Part shown: piece after piece, positions 53,044 to 61,965 of the stretch | Layout: every line of letters starts with the position of its first letter | Position numbering within the stretch: the first letter of the stretch is position 1 | Assembly (NCBI GenBank): GCA_947479085.1 | Contig: CANJYB010000011.1 | Coordinates: 60,697 to 124,696 of the forward strand | Direction: 5' to 3' | Length of the DNA stretch: 64,000 bases | DNA from: Bacteroidota bacterium | GTDB lineage: Bacteria; Bacteroidota; Bacteroidia; 2-12-FULL-35-15 | Translations under genes and position numbers: made by a program | The notes under the pieces: model-generated | Told to the model about the DNA's origin: nothing | Databases searched by the model: none | Seen by the model: the letters and a program-made list of their open reading frames with translations, nothing else

Positions 53044-54864
53044 TTATACTTTTTTTGAACTCAAAGCAATAGTGAACTTATTTTCCCTTTCTTTATCATT
53101 GTTGTTCTTAAAATAATAAAGATAAAAGTTATCATAATCCGCTTTTAGTTTATCGTAGGGTTCAGAAGCTAAACGGCTTTGTATATAATAGTCTAGGTAC
53201 ATTGGAAAGTCAGTATATTGAAAGTCGTCTCCCAATTTTGCTTTCAGTTGTGCAATTATTTTGGTGTCATAAGTAATTATTTCAGTCCTTATCTGGTAAG
53301 GAGAATAATTAATATTTGCAAAACGGAAAGTATCTTTTGTAATAGGTCGTGCATGAATAGGAAATACAAAATGGATGCTCTTGCTTTCAAAATATTCAAT
53401 ACTTCCATGCTTTTCATGACCTATTCGTTCCCTGTGTTCTATTTTAGAATGTGCAATCAATGTGTCCGTAAGCCCATGAAATTCCTGGATATAACTGAAA
53501 TTAGCAAAATAACCCATGCATGCCTGTCCACCTTTAATCAACATTCTGGTTTCTATTCCATCAAAACAATTGTGGATTGCTTTTCCCATTTTTATTTCTT
53601 CCTGCATAGGATAATAGCTGGTGTAAACATAACGTTCGTCTGACACATCACCATTCCAGGTAATAATTTCCTTTCCGTTTTTATCTATGGCTTTAAATAA
53701 ATCCATCCTGATAGTAGTTTCGATAAATCCTGCCAATATTAGCACTCCCAGAATAATGTTTACCCTGTTTGGTTTTGCTAATTTAATAACAGAATAAAAA
53801 ATGATGAAATAGATAAATGGAGCAATAGGAATAATAAAACGAGCATACATAAAATCTCCTCCCACCTTTGCAACAAAGAAAATTAAATATAAATAAACAA
53901 TTTTAACACTTAGTATAAATGCCGCATTCCACCTGTCATTTAAGAACTCATGAAGGTTATCTTTAAATTTGTTTTTTACCAAAGGAAGGATAATAAACAA
54001 AGGCAAAACAAATGCAAGGATGGAAACAAAATGTGGTTTGAAATACAGCCAGATGTATTGAAATCCCTTGCTGTAAGCACTTTCGTTACCTAACTTGTCA
54101 TAGTATGTGTTCGGAAAAATAAATCCATAATAATTATACCTCCACAAAAAATAAGGGATATAAATAACAAGGATAGCCAGATTGAAAAATAACAATGTCT
54201 TGATTATTTTAACCAGTTCTTTTCGTTGAAAAAAAAGATTACAGGCACATAAAAGATTAGCTAAAAATACTATCAATAGGGTATCAGGGCGTGTCATCAT
54301 GGCAAGACATAAAAACAAGCCGGTGAGTATGTATCTTTTCGTTTCTCTGATTTCAGAGAAGAAAAAAGTGTAAAAAGACGAACACAAAAGAAAACTAAAC
54401 AGAGATGTTTCTAATCCGGAAGTAGCCCAGGTATTATAATCATAATTTAATGCAAGGGCAATGGTTACAAATGGAATGATGAGTTTCTTGTTTTTATTTG
54501 AAATTTTAAAAGCCATTGCCGAACAAAGAATCAATGTGCCAACCGAAGATAAAATACCCATTACCTGCACAGTAACCAAAGGGTCGCGTTTTAACCAAGT
54601 GAAAAAGCTAATAAGCATTATCCATAAAAAATCCGTGAATCCTTCTACCCTTTCTCCTTTATTATAAACCAGCCCATTCCCCTCAATAAAATTCTGCACA
54701 TAACGTAAGGCAATAAATATATCATCTCCCAGCCATTTAAGTTTATAGGAATAAATTATGCTTATTAAAACAGCTATAGCGGAGATAATAATGAAAAGAG
54801 TTTTATTGTTTTGTTGAACAGATTGTACAGGAGGCTGAACTTTGGTTTTAGCTTTTGTTGCCAT
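53044..54864 (-). CDS. GT-C membrane glycosyltransferase, paralogue 1
   Basis: A 606-residue membrane protein with a basic N-terminal tail (ATKAKTKVQPPVQSVQ), about ten helices, the catalytic-loop pattern WLGDDIFIALRYVQNFIEGN and GERVEGFTDFLWIML, and a conserved C-terminal domain (IARPITKDTFRFANINYSPY-like segment, then NNDKERENKFTIALSSKK). It is closely similar to the 585-residue neighbour across the whole length, showing a tandem duplication. GT-C enzymes of the AftB/ArnT type act on the periplasmic face. The pair could add two related sugars to one glycan, or the duplication may provide variation. Confidence 0.78.
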   Translation of the reverse strand: MATKAKTKVQPPVQSVQQNNKTLFIIISAIAVLISIIYSYKLKWLGDDIFIALRYVQNFIEGNGLVYNKGERVEGFTDFLWIMLISFFTWLKRDPLVTVQVMGILSSVGTLILCSAMAFKISNKNKKLIIPFVTIALALNYDYNTWATSGLETSLFSFLLCSSFYTFFFSEIRETKRYILTGLFLCLAMMTRPDTLLIVFLANLLCACNLFFQRKELVKIIKTLLFFNLAILVIYIPYFLWRYNYYGFIFPNTYYDKLGNESAYSKGFQYIWLYFKPHFVSILAFVLPLFIILPLVKNKFKDNLHEFLNDRWNAAFILSVKIVYLYLIFFVAKVGGDFMYARFIIPIAPFIYFIIFYSVIKLAKPNRVNIILGVLILAGFIETTIRMDLFKAIDKNGKEIITWNGDVSDERYVYTSYYPMQEEIKMGKAIHNCFDGIETRMLIKGGQACMGYFANFSYIQEFHGLTDTLIAHSKIEHRERIGHEKHGSIEYFESKSIHFVFPIHARPITKDTFRFANINYSPYQIRTEIITYDTKIIAQLKAKLGDDFQYTDFPMYLDYYIQSRLASEPYDKLKADYDNFYLYYFKNNNDKERENKFTIALSSKKV

Positions 54865-54886
54865 AAAGGATTATTTCATTTTGTTT

Positions 54887-54894
54887 CAAAAGTA
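54887..54894 (-). promoter_or_regulatory. Putative -7 box of the GT-C pair
   Basis: The minus strand reads TACTTTTG, an exact TAnnTTTG match 22 bases upstream of the ATG at 54864. No -33 TTG was found. Confidence 0.4.
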
Positions 54895-54912
54895 GTAAAA
54901 AAAGAATAAAAA

Positions 54913-54940
54913 AACCCTTCCGGTATTATTCGGAAGGGTT
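54913..54940 (-). terminator. Terminator of the metalloprotease gene
   Basis: A perfect 10-bp stem (54913-54922 with 54931-54940), 8-base loop, followed on the minus strand by a T run. It lies 22 bases downstream of the gene ending at 54962. Confidence 0.8.
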
Positions 54941-54961
54941 CTGTAAAATTTAAGGGTTAAA

Positions 54962-57088
54962 CTATTTCACAATTAACTTTCTGCTGAATTGCTGTCCTCC
55001 AACACTCAGATTAACAAAATAAACTCCACCAGAAAGTTTAGTGTTTTCAGCAACGGAATATTTATGTTGTCCTGCATTTAATTCCCCTTTATAAACATCC
55101 ACTACCTCGCGACCAATAACATCGTAAACTTTAATGGTAACGTTTTGTTTAGCAGTCAATGAAAAATCAATCACTGTATTTTCGTTTGCAGGATTTGGAT
55201 AAACAGCAAAATTTAAAGTGTTTTCTAATTCGCTGATACCAGTTGCTCCATTAATATTAATATCATCAATGTATATATTATTGCCTCCATTACTTGTAAA
55301 TTCAAACTTTACAAATAAATCGGTAGAGGATGAAAACTGAGCCTGGGTGAGAGTTACTGTTTGAGTGGACCATTGACTTGCAGAAGGGACAAAGTTGGAA
55401 GTGGTAGGAGCTACCCCCGAAGCCATAGCTGCACCAATTAAAGCTTTTCTAAGTGTCCAGTTTTTCCCACAATTGGTTGAAACATATACTTTAAGTTGGT
55501 CATTATTTGCACTGGTTCGCTGTGCATAAGCCATTTTGAAAGACATCCCGATATTAGAGCCGGTAATCTGGGTCATATCAATAGATGGGCTGATTAACTC
55601 ATCTACATAAGTACTTTGTGCAGCTGTGTTGGTAATCATTACCGATTTAGACCCTGTGGATGAAGCCATTCCTGTTTGTGTCCATGTATTTACTCCGGGA
55701 TAAATATTATTTACCTGCCAATCGGCATTTGGAATAGCTCCGCCTGTTTCATATCCTTCGGAATAAAAATTAGCATTATACATAGCAACAGAAGGATTTA
55801 CTCTTATATAACCTGTTTTTGTAGCATTTACCGATCCTGATGCATTAGAAACAGTTAAAGATGCATTATATATTCCCGGGGTATTGTAAGTGATTGTTGG
55901 GGTTGAATCAGTAGATGTCGCAGGGGTTCCTCCGGGAAAGGTCCAGCTCCATGAAGTTGGATTTCCATTCCACGAGATGTCAGTATATTTTAAACTGTCT
56001 CCGGCACAAAGAATATTTGAAGAACTACTGTTTGTAACAAAGTCTGCCAGGCATAAAACAGAAGATGTGCTTATTCCTGTTGCTGCTAAATTTGTGGTTG
56101 TCCATAAACTGCTTCTTTGAGAAGTAGTGCTCGTCAAAGCGGAACGCATTCGTGTTTTCTGACCAGCTGTAAACATATTGGAACAATAGGAATATTCCAT
56201 AAAATTTTGTGTGTTTTCTATTGCAGGGGGGTTGCAGGTAGCATCACTTAAAGCACAGGTAGTATGACCTTTTGTTTCTGGAGTGTCAGAAACATTATCA
56301 CTCACACCACAGGCAACTCCAGGGCTATTGGTTCCTCCCCAGGTATGTTTGAGATTCAAATAATGGCCTATTTCATGTGTAAGTGCTCTTGACGTTCCTG
56401 AATTTCCGGTCCCGATACTTCCTATGTAAGTGGATAAAATGATAATTCCATCAATGGCAGCAGGTGTTTGATTACTTGGTAAATATGCATAACCGGCTAC
56501 TCCCGGATCTCCTATTGTTTTAACCACCCAGATATTCAGATATTTATTACGTGGCCATTGATTTAATTTTGAATTATCGTCAGCAGCGTTAGTCAGAGGT
56601 GTAAAAATCCTGTCAATTCCATTGGTGCAGTTTCCATTCGGGTCTTTCTGGGCCAAATGGAATTGAATCTCGCAATCGGCAGCTATGGATGTGAATGTAG
56701 GCACAACCTGTGAAATATCAGCATTTAACTTTCTATAATCATTATTTAAAACTCTCACTGCATCGTAAACCTGTGCATCCGAAATATTTTCAGTTCCGTT
56801 CTGATGAAGGATATGAAAAACAACCGGAATTGTATAAACGGTTAGCATAACATCTCTGTTTGTTTCCTGGTAACCTCTTGCAGCCGCTTCTTTGTCCTGT
56901 TGTTTATATATTTCTTCATCCTTATTATATTGTTCCTCCAGACCGGGGTTTGCTTCAAATAATCTTTTCATGGCCTCGGTGGTTCCACAATGTAAATAGT
57001 TGTCCTGGGCAAATAATGTTGTATTTGTTAGTGACAATGAAAGTAAACTGCATGCAAATGCAATTTTAATACGTAGCATTTTTTTCAT
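54962..57088 (-). CDS. Secreted M43 (pappalysin-like) metalloprotease with T9SS domain
   Basis: A 708-residue zinc protease. After a signal peptide (RIKIAFACSLLSLSLTNTTLFA) and a pro-region comes the catalytic domain (about residues 85-330), with the zinc motif THEIGHYLNLKHTWGG (HExxHxxxxxH, plus the following Gly and Trp) and a Met-turn-like NFMEYSYCSNMFT. Family segments DISQVVPTF and VSDNVSDTPETKGHTTC are present. A PKD domain follows (about 365-435: WNGNPTSWSWTFPGGTPATST), then a jelly-roll domain (about 450-620), then a type A T9SS domain (FAVYPNPANENTVIDF, ending FSRKLIVK). It is a complete, exported protein likely to digest protein substrates outside the cell. Confidence 0.92.
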   Translation of the reverse strand: MKKMLRIKIAFACSLLSLSLTNTTLFAQDNYLHCGTTEAMKRLFEANPGLEEQYNKDEEIYKQQDKEAAARGYQETNRDVMLTVYTIPVVFHILHQNGTENISDAQVYDAVRVLNNDYRKLNADISQVVPTFTSIAADCEIQFHLAQKDPNGNCTNGIDRIFTPLTNAADDNSKLNQWPRNKYLNIWVVKTIGDPGVAGYAYLPSNQTPAAIDGIIILSTYIGSIGTGNSGTSRALTHEIGHYLNLKHTWGGTNSPGVACGVSDNVSDTPETKGHTTCALSDATCNPPAIENTQNFMEYSYCSNMFTAGQKTRMRSALTSTTSQRSSLWTTTNLAATGISTSSVLCLADFVTNSSSSNILCAGDSLKYTDISWNGNPTSWSWTFPGGTPATSTDSTPTITYNTPGIYNASLTVSNASGSVNATKTGYIRVNPSVAMYNANFYSEGYETGGAIPNADWQVNNIYPGVNTWTQTGMASSTGSKSVMITNTAAQSTYVDELISPSIDMTQITGSNIGMSFKMAYAQRTSANNDQLKVYVSTNCGKNWTLRKALIGAAMASGVAPTTSNFVPSASQWSTQTVTLTQAQFSSSTDLFVKFEFTSNGGNNIYIDDININGATGISELENTLNFAVYPNPANENTVIDFSLTAKQNVTIKVYDVIGREVVDVYKGELNAGQHKYSVAENTKLSGGVYFVNLSVGGQQFSRKLIVK

Positions 57089-57119
57089 TATTAAATTTTT
57101 GAATTGCGAAAGTAAGAAA

Positions 57120-57863
57120 TTAATCGTAATCTTTAATGGAAATGGATACTCCGTTTATCGCATTTATTTTAGACAGCAATTTGAAGTACTTTTCGGAAAT
57201 GACTTTTGGGTTCGCTAATTGATTGTTTTCATTGTATCCAATGAAATCTTCCAATCGGCTAAAATCCTCTTTGGATGCACTTCTTATCTCTTCCTGCATG
57301 TTGGTGTCTACCACACCAGGGGCTATCGAAAATATCCTGAATCCTTTATGAATACTTTCCAAGGGGTTTTCAGCCCTTATCTTTTGTTCGGCATCCACTA
57401 CCCTGCTGAACATGTCCAGCCCGGCTTTGGATGAACAATACAATGCCCAGCCATCTATTGGAGTTCGGGCAGCACCGGAACTGATGTTTACAATTACCTT
57501 TTCAGCATCGGTGGTATCAAAACATTCAATAAAGGCATTGGTAAGAATAGAGGGAGCGATTAAATTTAAAGTATAATTTTTAATAATGGTGGATGCTTCC
57601 AGTTTACCGATTGGTTTTATAAAACCTAACGACCCGGCATTATTTATCAGATAAACTTTTTTAGCATGGGCATGTAACCCGAATTTAAAGTCGGTTACGG
57701 CATTCACATCCGTGAGGTCGAGATAATAATGTTTGTAATTGGGATGCTCAAGGCTGCATTGGCGTGACAAACCGATAACGTAATTCGCAGGGTTTTCCAG
57801 CAAATGTTCTGCAAATGCTTTTCCAATTCCCCTACTGGTGCCTGTTATATAATAGTAGTTCAT
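57120..57863 (-). CDS. SDR-family oxidoreductase (sepiapterin reductase-like)
   Basis: A 247-residue short-chain dehydrogenase. The Rossmann motif is YYITGTSRGIGKAFAEHLL (TGxxxGIG) at residue 5, the nicotinamide-loop NNAGSLG is at about 98, and the active site has NISSGAARTPIDGWALYCSSKAGLDMF (Ser and Y-x3-K). The typical SPGV-like segment SIAPGVVDTNMQEEIR follows. Its relation to sepiapterin/benzil reductases rests on the N-terminal pattern only. It stands between the protease and the cystathionine gene without tight coupling, so the role is open. Confidence 0.85.
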   Translation of the reverse strand: MNYYYITGTSRGIGKAFAEHLLENPANYVIGLSRQCSLEHPNYKHYYLDLTDVNAVTDFKFGLHAHAKKVYLINNAGSLGFIKPIGKLEASTIIKNYTLNLIAPSILTNAFIECFDTTDAEKVIVNISSGAARTPIDGWALYCSSKAGLDMFSRVVDAEQKIRAENPLESIHKGFRIFSIAPGVVDTNMQEEIRSASKEDFSRLEDFIGYNENNQLANPKVISEKYFKLLSKINAINGVSISIKDYD

Positions 57864-57928
57864 CTTTTGACTTAGAATAATTTCAAATACGAAAGCGGAC
57901 TTAATAATCTGAAATTTGAAATCCGGAA

Positions 57929-59086
57929 TTAATTTAGCGCCTGTTTTAAATCAGCAAGTAAATCTTCTATATCTTCAATCCCAACACTCAGGCGAAGCAT
58001 GGATTCCACCACTCCTGCTTTATCCCGTTCTTCTTTTGGTATAGATGCATGGGTCATAGTTGCGGGGTGATTAATCAATGATTCTACACCACCTAAAGAC
58101 TCTGCCAAAGAAAACACTTTCATACTTGAAGCAATTTTAAAGGCATCTTCCTGTTTGTTTCCTTTCAGCGAAAACGAAATCATTCCACCAAAGTCGCGCA
58201 TTTGTTTTTTAGCTATTTCATGGTTAGGATGGTCAGTAAAGCCGGGCCAATATAATTTATCAATCTTGGGATGTGTTTTTAAAAACTCAGCTACTTTTCT
58301 TCCGTTGAAACAATGACGTTCCATACGAATGTGCAGGGTTTTAATTCCCCTTAAAACAAGGAAACTATCCATTGGGCCCGGTACCGCTCCGCAACTATTA
58401 TGAATAAAAGCCAGTTGAGTATACAGTTCGTCATCGCTGGTACAAAGGGCTCCCATAATCACATCGCTATGTCCGCCAAGGTATTTGGTAACCGAATGCA
58501 TTACTATATCCGCTCCCAATGCAATTGGGTTTTGCAAATAAGGGGAAGCAAACGTATTATCTACGGCACAAATCAATTTATGTTCTTTCGCCAGTTTAGC
58601 GCATGCTTCAATGTCAATAATCTGCATCGTTGGATTGGTAGGAGTTTCCAGCCAGATCATTTTTGTATTTCCATTGATGTGTTTTTTGATGTTGTTCACA
58701 TCTTTCATATCAATGAAATGAAACTTAATACCAAAGTTGGCAAATACTTTAGTAAACATTCTATAAGTACCACCATATAAATCATCTCCGGTAATTACCT
58801 CGTCACCGGGACGTAATAGTTTTGCCACCGCATCTGTAGCACCCATTCCGCTGCTGAAACACAGGCAATGTTTAGCTCCTTCCAGTTCGGCAAGGCACTT
58901 TTCCAAAGCTGTACGTGTAGGATTTTTCCCTCTTGCATAGGCATAACCTTTATGATTTCCCGGAGATGCCTGGGTATAAGTGGAAGTCTGGTAAATGGGA
59001 GTCATAATTGCTCCTGTACTTGGGTCAGGCTCTTGTCCTGCATGTATGGCTTTGGTTCCAAAGCCTAAGTTTTTTGTATCCGACAT
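57929..59086 (-). CDS. Cystathionine gamma-synthase/gamma-lyase family PLP enzyme
   Basis: A 385-residue enzyme of the Cys/Met metabolism PLP family. The PLP lysine is K201 in MHSVTKYLGGHSD, and the other family motifs are present: YAYARGKNPTRTALEKCLAELEG, CFSSGMGATDAVAKLL, DDLYGGTYRMF and VDNTFASPYLQNP. The C-terminus ends SVGIEDIEDLLADLKQAL. Cystathionine gamma-synthase (MetB) and gamma-lyase are very similar here, so the direction (methionine synthesis or cysteine/trans-sulfuration) cannot be fixed. A good -7 box precedes the gene. Confidence 0.9.
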   Translation of the reverse strand: MSDTKNLGFGTKAIHAGQEPDPSTGAIMTPIYQTSTYTQASPGNHKGYAYARGKNPTRTALEKCLAELEGAKHCLCFSSGMGATDAVAKLLRPGDEVITGDDLYGGTYRMFTKVFANFGIKFHFIDMKDVNNIKKHINGNTKMIWLETPTNPTMQIIDIEACAKLAKEHKLICAVDNTFASPYLQNPIALGADIVMHSVTKYLGGHSDVIMGALCTSDDELYTQLAFIHNSCGAVPGPMDSFLVLRGIKTLHIRMERHCFNGRKVAEFLKTHPKIDKLYWPGFTDHPNHEIAKKQMRDFGGMISFSLKGNKQEDAFKIASSMKVFSLAESLGGVESLINHPATMTHASIPKEERDKAGVVESMLRLSVGIEDIEDLLADLKQALN

Positions 59087-59105
59087 TTTAGTTTTTATTT
59101 ATCTG

Positions 59106-59113
59106 CAAAGTTA
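59106..59113 (-). promoter_or_regulatory. Putative -7 box of the cystathionine gene
   Basis: The minus strand reads TAACTTTG, an exact TAnnTTTG match 19 bases upstream of the ATG at 59086. No -33 TTG was found at the usual spacing. Confidence 0.45.
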
Positions 59114-59137
59114 ATTTTATTTTAGTCTTTATTCGTT

Positions 59138-59701
59138 TCATTTTTTACAATACACATCACTTTCCTCCACCGGGTATTTCTTATCAAGATCAATGTTATT
59201 AAAGCCTTTTTTATTTCCCCACATAAATATTTTCTCAAAAAAAGGTAATAATTTATTCCCTTTTATTTGTTCCAGAAAATATACTTCATGCTCCTTTTCT
59301 TTTATTCCCATTTCATAAAGTATTTTATCGTGTTCTTTTATTCCAAGTGAATTGAAAAAATGTTTCATTCGGAAATACTCGCAAACATTACCACTCTCCA
59401 ACCTGCCTGCAAAATAGAAAGGCATGAACCAACCAATAACATAACAACTTCCTGAAATTATTTTGCCAATTACATGAAAACGGAATTCATAATATTTTGA
59501 AATAGGAATAGCATATTGATTCATAATTTGCAATACTTCCTCGCAATGGTTCCATTCATCTATTTCAATCTGCCGAATTGCTATTTTCTCTTCCGGGTTT
59601 TTTACTGCCCCCGCATGTCCCTGGTAGGCAAATGCAGCAGCTTTTTCTGCTGAATAAGCTTTCTTAAGTAAATCAACTAATTCGGGGTGAGGGAGATTCA
59701 T
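59138..59701 (-). CDS. COQ7-like ferritin-type diiron protein
   Basis: A 187-residue helical protein related to COQ7/demethoxyubiquinone hydroxylase, with ferritin-like diiron ligands: Glu19 in AEKAAAFAY, E-W-N-H (E49, H52) in IEIDEWNHC, E102 or E108 in ESGNVCEYF, and E135/H138 in KEKEHEVYF. Two pairs of ExxH and a long helix with FHVIGKIISGSCYVIGWFMPFY (membrane-contact stretch) support a four-helix bundle near the membrane. Bacteroidota use menaquinone, so the role as ubiquinone hydroxylase is unlikely; another oxygen-dependent reaction is possible. Confidence 0.65.
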   Translation of the reverse strand: MNLPHPELVDLLKKAYSAEKAAAFAYQGHAGAVKNPEEKIAIRQIEIDEWNHCEEVLQIMNQYAIPISKYYEFRFHVIGKIISGSCYVIGWFMPFYFAGRLESGNVCEYFRMKHFFNSLGIKEHDKILYEMGIKEKEHEVYFLEQIKGNKLLPFFEKIFMWGNKKGFNNIDLDKKYPVEESDVYCKK

Positions 59702-59706
59702 ATTAA

Positions 59707-59910
59707 TTATCTCTTCATTAAATTGCCAGAAGAGAATACCGTTTTATCCATTTTTGGTGGACTGGAAATATCATAATTAAATGATACACTATTAAGATAA
59801 GCAAAGATTTTCCCAATTTCTTCCTGGGTCAATCCTTTATAATGAAACGATTCTTTCTTTTGTGAGTAAATGTTTCCAGATGAGTGGTGTGTTTTATCTA
59901 ATTTAAACAT
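59707..59910 (-). CDS. Short hypothetical protein with an internal duplication
   Basis: A 67-residue frame from ATG 59910, five bases upstream of the COQ7-like gene on the same strand. I do not recognise the family. It contains two similar ends, LDKTHHSSGNIYS at the N-terminus and MDKTVFSSGNLMK at the C-terminus, around a helix GLTQEEIGKIFAYLN. The close spacing suggests co-transcription. It may equally be a non-coding open frame, hence low confidence. Confidence 0.45.
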   Translation of the reverse strand: MFKLDKTHHSSGNIYSQKKESFHYKGLTQEEIGKIFAYLNSVSFNYDISSPPKMDKTVFSSGNLMKR

Positions 59911-59946
59911 GTAACAAAAATAATATTAAGTTATTTCTATGCATTC

Positions 59947-61011
59947 TTAATCTTTCACCCTGTTAAATCTTAATGCTTTTAACATCCAATCAGGTAAAGG
60001 TTGCAATGCATCCCTCTTTCTGAGGTCGAGGTACCAGCCTAACTTTTTCATGATGGGAATCTTTTTTGTTTCCACAAATTCTATCAATGCTCCGTCAGGG
60101 TCTTCGATGTAACTAAAGTGTCCTGCGGCTTCGCCCATATCAAACTTTTCTCCGCTATCTACGGTAAACGGATGTCCTTTTGCTGCACAAAGTTCCTTCA
60201 TCGCCTGTTGGTTGGTAATATCAAAACACAAATGAATAAAGCCCTGGTCGCCCCAGAAACGGTATTCAAATATTTTTCGTGGTGAGCGGTCGTATACTTT
60301 TACCAATTCTATTTCGCTTGAACCCAGCAATCGAGAAAAGGCTCCAACTCTTGGTTTGCTATGTTTGAGCAATACCCTGCGCACTTTGTTTGTGCCGGAT
60401 GGCAGGTTTTTAAAATCTTCAAACACTCCTTCTTTATCATACACCACCGTATCGTATCCTAAAATATCAGAATAGAATTTCATCGAACGTTCCATATCTG
60501 TAACTCCAATCATGCAGCCAGCAGGACCTCCCGTAAGCTGTTTCCCTTCGCCAAACCATGAATCGCCTTTTACTACCTGGAATAAATTATGCCATGGGTC
60601 GCGAAGGAAGAAGGTATCATTGCCTCCTGCATCCTTGGTTAGCTCGCTCACCATGTTTACTTTTTTCGATTTCAAAAATTCATACGAACCTTTTACATCT
60701 TTCGATTTCATTCGTGTGCAATAGAATCCCAGGTCGCCCAATTGAATTTCGAAAGCAGAAGGTTCCGGAGTACGGCTGGTGTATTGCCATATTTCAAATC
60801 CTCCGCCACCGGCCATGTTGATGGCAAGTATGGCATGACGCTGATGTGGTTGTCCGCCTGTATAAGGTAGCATTAAATTGGCTTCTGCCGCTTCTTCAAA
60901 AATAGGAATGTCCATTCCGAAATGCTGGCGGTACCATTGAAATGCTTCATGAACATTAGGAATTCCTATTCCTACCTGTTGTATTCCTGCTATGGTTGGT
61001 TTTTTAGTCAT
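59947..61011 (-). CDS. Two-domain VOC (glyoxalase/dioxygenase-like) protein
   Basis: A 354-residue protein made of two vicinal-oxygen-chelate domains (about residues 5-160 and 165-330). The first has VGIGIPNVHEAFQWYRQHFGMD and FFLRDPWHNLFQVV, the second CMIGVTDMERSMKFYSDILGYD and SYIEDPDGALIEFVETKKI. The metal ligand residues (His/Glu) expected for each half are visible in QRHAILA, HLCFDI and LIEFVE. Such fused VOC proteins include extradiol dioxygenases and hydroxyphenylpyruvate dioxygenases. No specific substrate can be stated. Confidence 0.75.
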   Translation of the reverse strand: MTKKPTIAGIQQVGIGIPNVHEAFQWYRQHFGMDIPIFEEAAEANLMLPYTGGQPHQRHAILAINMAGGGGFEIWQYTSRTPEPSAFEIQLGDLGFYCTRMKSKDVKGSYEFLKSKKVNMVSELTKDAGGNDTFFLRDPWHNLFQVVKGDSWFGEGKQLTGGPAGCMIGVTDMERSMKFYSDILGYDTVVYDKEGVFEDFKNLPSGTNKVRRVLLKHSKPRVGAFSRLLGSSEIELVKVYDRSPRKIFEYRFWGDQGFIHLCFDITNQQAMKELCAAKGHPFTVDSGEKFDMGEAAGHFSYIEDPDGALIEFVETKKIPIMKKLGWYLDLRKRDALQPLPDWMLKALRFNRVKD

Positions 61012-61064
61012 TGTTTGTTTGTTGATTATTGCTACCTGTTTCCCCTGCCAGGGTTAACAAGTTT

Positions 61065-61099
61065 TACCCCTGTCAGGGTTTAGAACCCTGACAGGGGTA
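61065..61099 (-). terminator. 35-bp perfect palindrome, probable terminator
   Basis: Two perfect 16-base arms (61065-61080 and 61084-61099, with CCCTGTCAGGG / CCCTGACAGGG) surround the loop TAG. A partial copy (CCCCTGCCAGGGTT) sits just upstream at 61043. It lies downstream of the SDR gene on the minus strand. It is of the same kind as the palindrome at 23443. Confidence 0.6.
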
Positions 61100-61110
61100 G
61101 TGCTTAATTA

Positions 61111-61908
61111 TTATTCCGGTTTTTGTTTACGTATTATTTTAGAAAATAAATTGGGGAAGAACCTTTTTACCCAAACACTTCTGAGTTCTTTTCCTCCTAT
61201 AAATATTTCTTCTTTATTATTTTTTATTGCCTGTATTATTTGTCTGGCACATTCTTCTGCACTTGTTCCCAGTTCTGTGCTTTCATCCATTTTGTTATGC
61301 TTGCTGCCATCGCTGGTAATTGCATTCACCGAAATATTGGTTTTAATTTTGCCTGGGCACACTATCAAAACATTTACATTGTCTTTATAAATTTCCATGC
61401 GCAGCGATTCGAAAAAACCATGCAAAGCATGTTTGGAAGCGGAATAAGCAGAACGGAAATAAAAACCAAACTTACCGGCAATACTGCTGATAACAATAAT
61501 GTTCCCGCTTTTTTGTTTCAGCAGGTGCGGCAATACACTTTTGGTAAGTGCCACCGTTCCGAAAAAATTAACTTCCATTATTTTTCTGTCAATTTCTATC
61601 GGGCTGTCTTTGGTAAGCGACCGCTGGCTCATTCCGCCATTATTAATAAGAATATCTATTCTTCCGAATTTCGAAATGACGCGATGTGTTAACTCGTCAA
61701 TGGTTGAGGTATTTGCTAAATCTAACGGGAGAATAAAAATATTTTCTTCAGCAATTTTCAAACTTTCTTTTACCCTGTTCAATTCCTCTATTCTGCGGGC
61801 TGACAATACCAGTTTTGCACCTTCGCGGGCAAATACCTGCACCAATGCTTCGCCAATGCCTGATGATGCTCCGGTAATCCAAACCACTTTATTTTCGAAC
61901 GAGTTCAT
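61111..61908 (-). CDS. SDR-family oxidoreductase (classical type)
   Basis: A 265-residue short-chain dehydrogenase. It has VWITGASSGIGEALVQVFA (TGxxxGIG), LINNGGMSQRS (NNAG variant NNGG), the catalytic segment VISSIAGKFGFYFRSAYSASKHAL (Ser, Tyr, Lys) and VCPGKIKTNIS. The length is normal. The last residues VWVKRFFPNLFSKIIRKQKPE are basic and could contact membranes, as in DHRS7-like enzymes. ATG 61908 was chosen over TTG 61917. The substrate is unknown. Confidence 0.88.
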   Translation of the reverse strand: MNSFENKVVWITGASSGIGEALVQVFAREGAKLVLSARRIEELNRVKESLKIAEENIFILPLDLANTSTIDELTHRVISKFGRIDILINNGGMSQRSLTKDSPIEIDRKIMEVNFFGTVALTKSVLPHLLKQKSGNIIVISSIAGKFGFYFRSAYSASKHALHGFFESLRMEIYKDNVNVLIVCPGKIKTNISVNAITSDGSKHNKMDESTELGTSAEECARQIIQAIKNNKEEIFIGGKELRSVWVKRFFPNLFSKIIRKQKPE

Positions 61909-61938
61909 TGCCCACAAAAGTAGCTTTAATTTTTATAC

Positions 61939-61946
61939 TAACTTTG
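61939..61946 (+). promoter_or_regulatory. Putative -7 box of the DUF4296 gene
   Basis: TAACTTTG matches TAnnTTTG and ends 19 bases before the ATG at 61966. No -33 TTG was found. Confidence 0.4.
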
Positions 61947-61965
61947 TGAATATTATTAAACAAAA

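Noticed and set aside
49369..54864. A standard O-antigen or capsule locus
   Set aside because: There are no flippase (Wzx), polymerase (Wzy), export ABC or nucleotide-sugar synthesis genes nearby.
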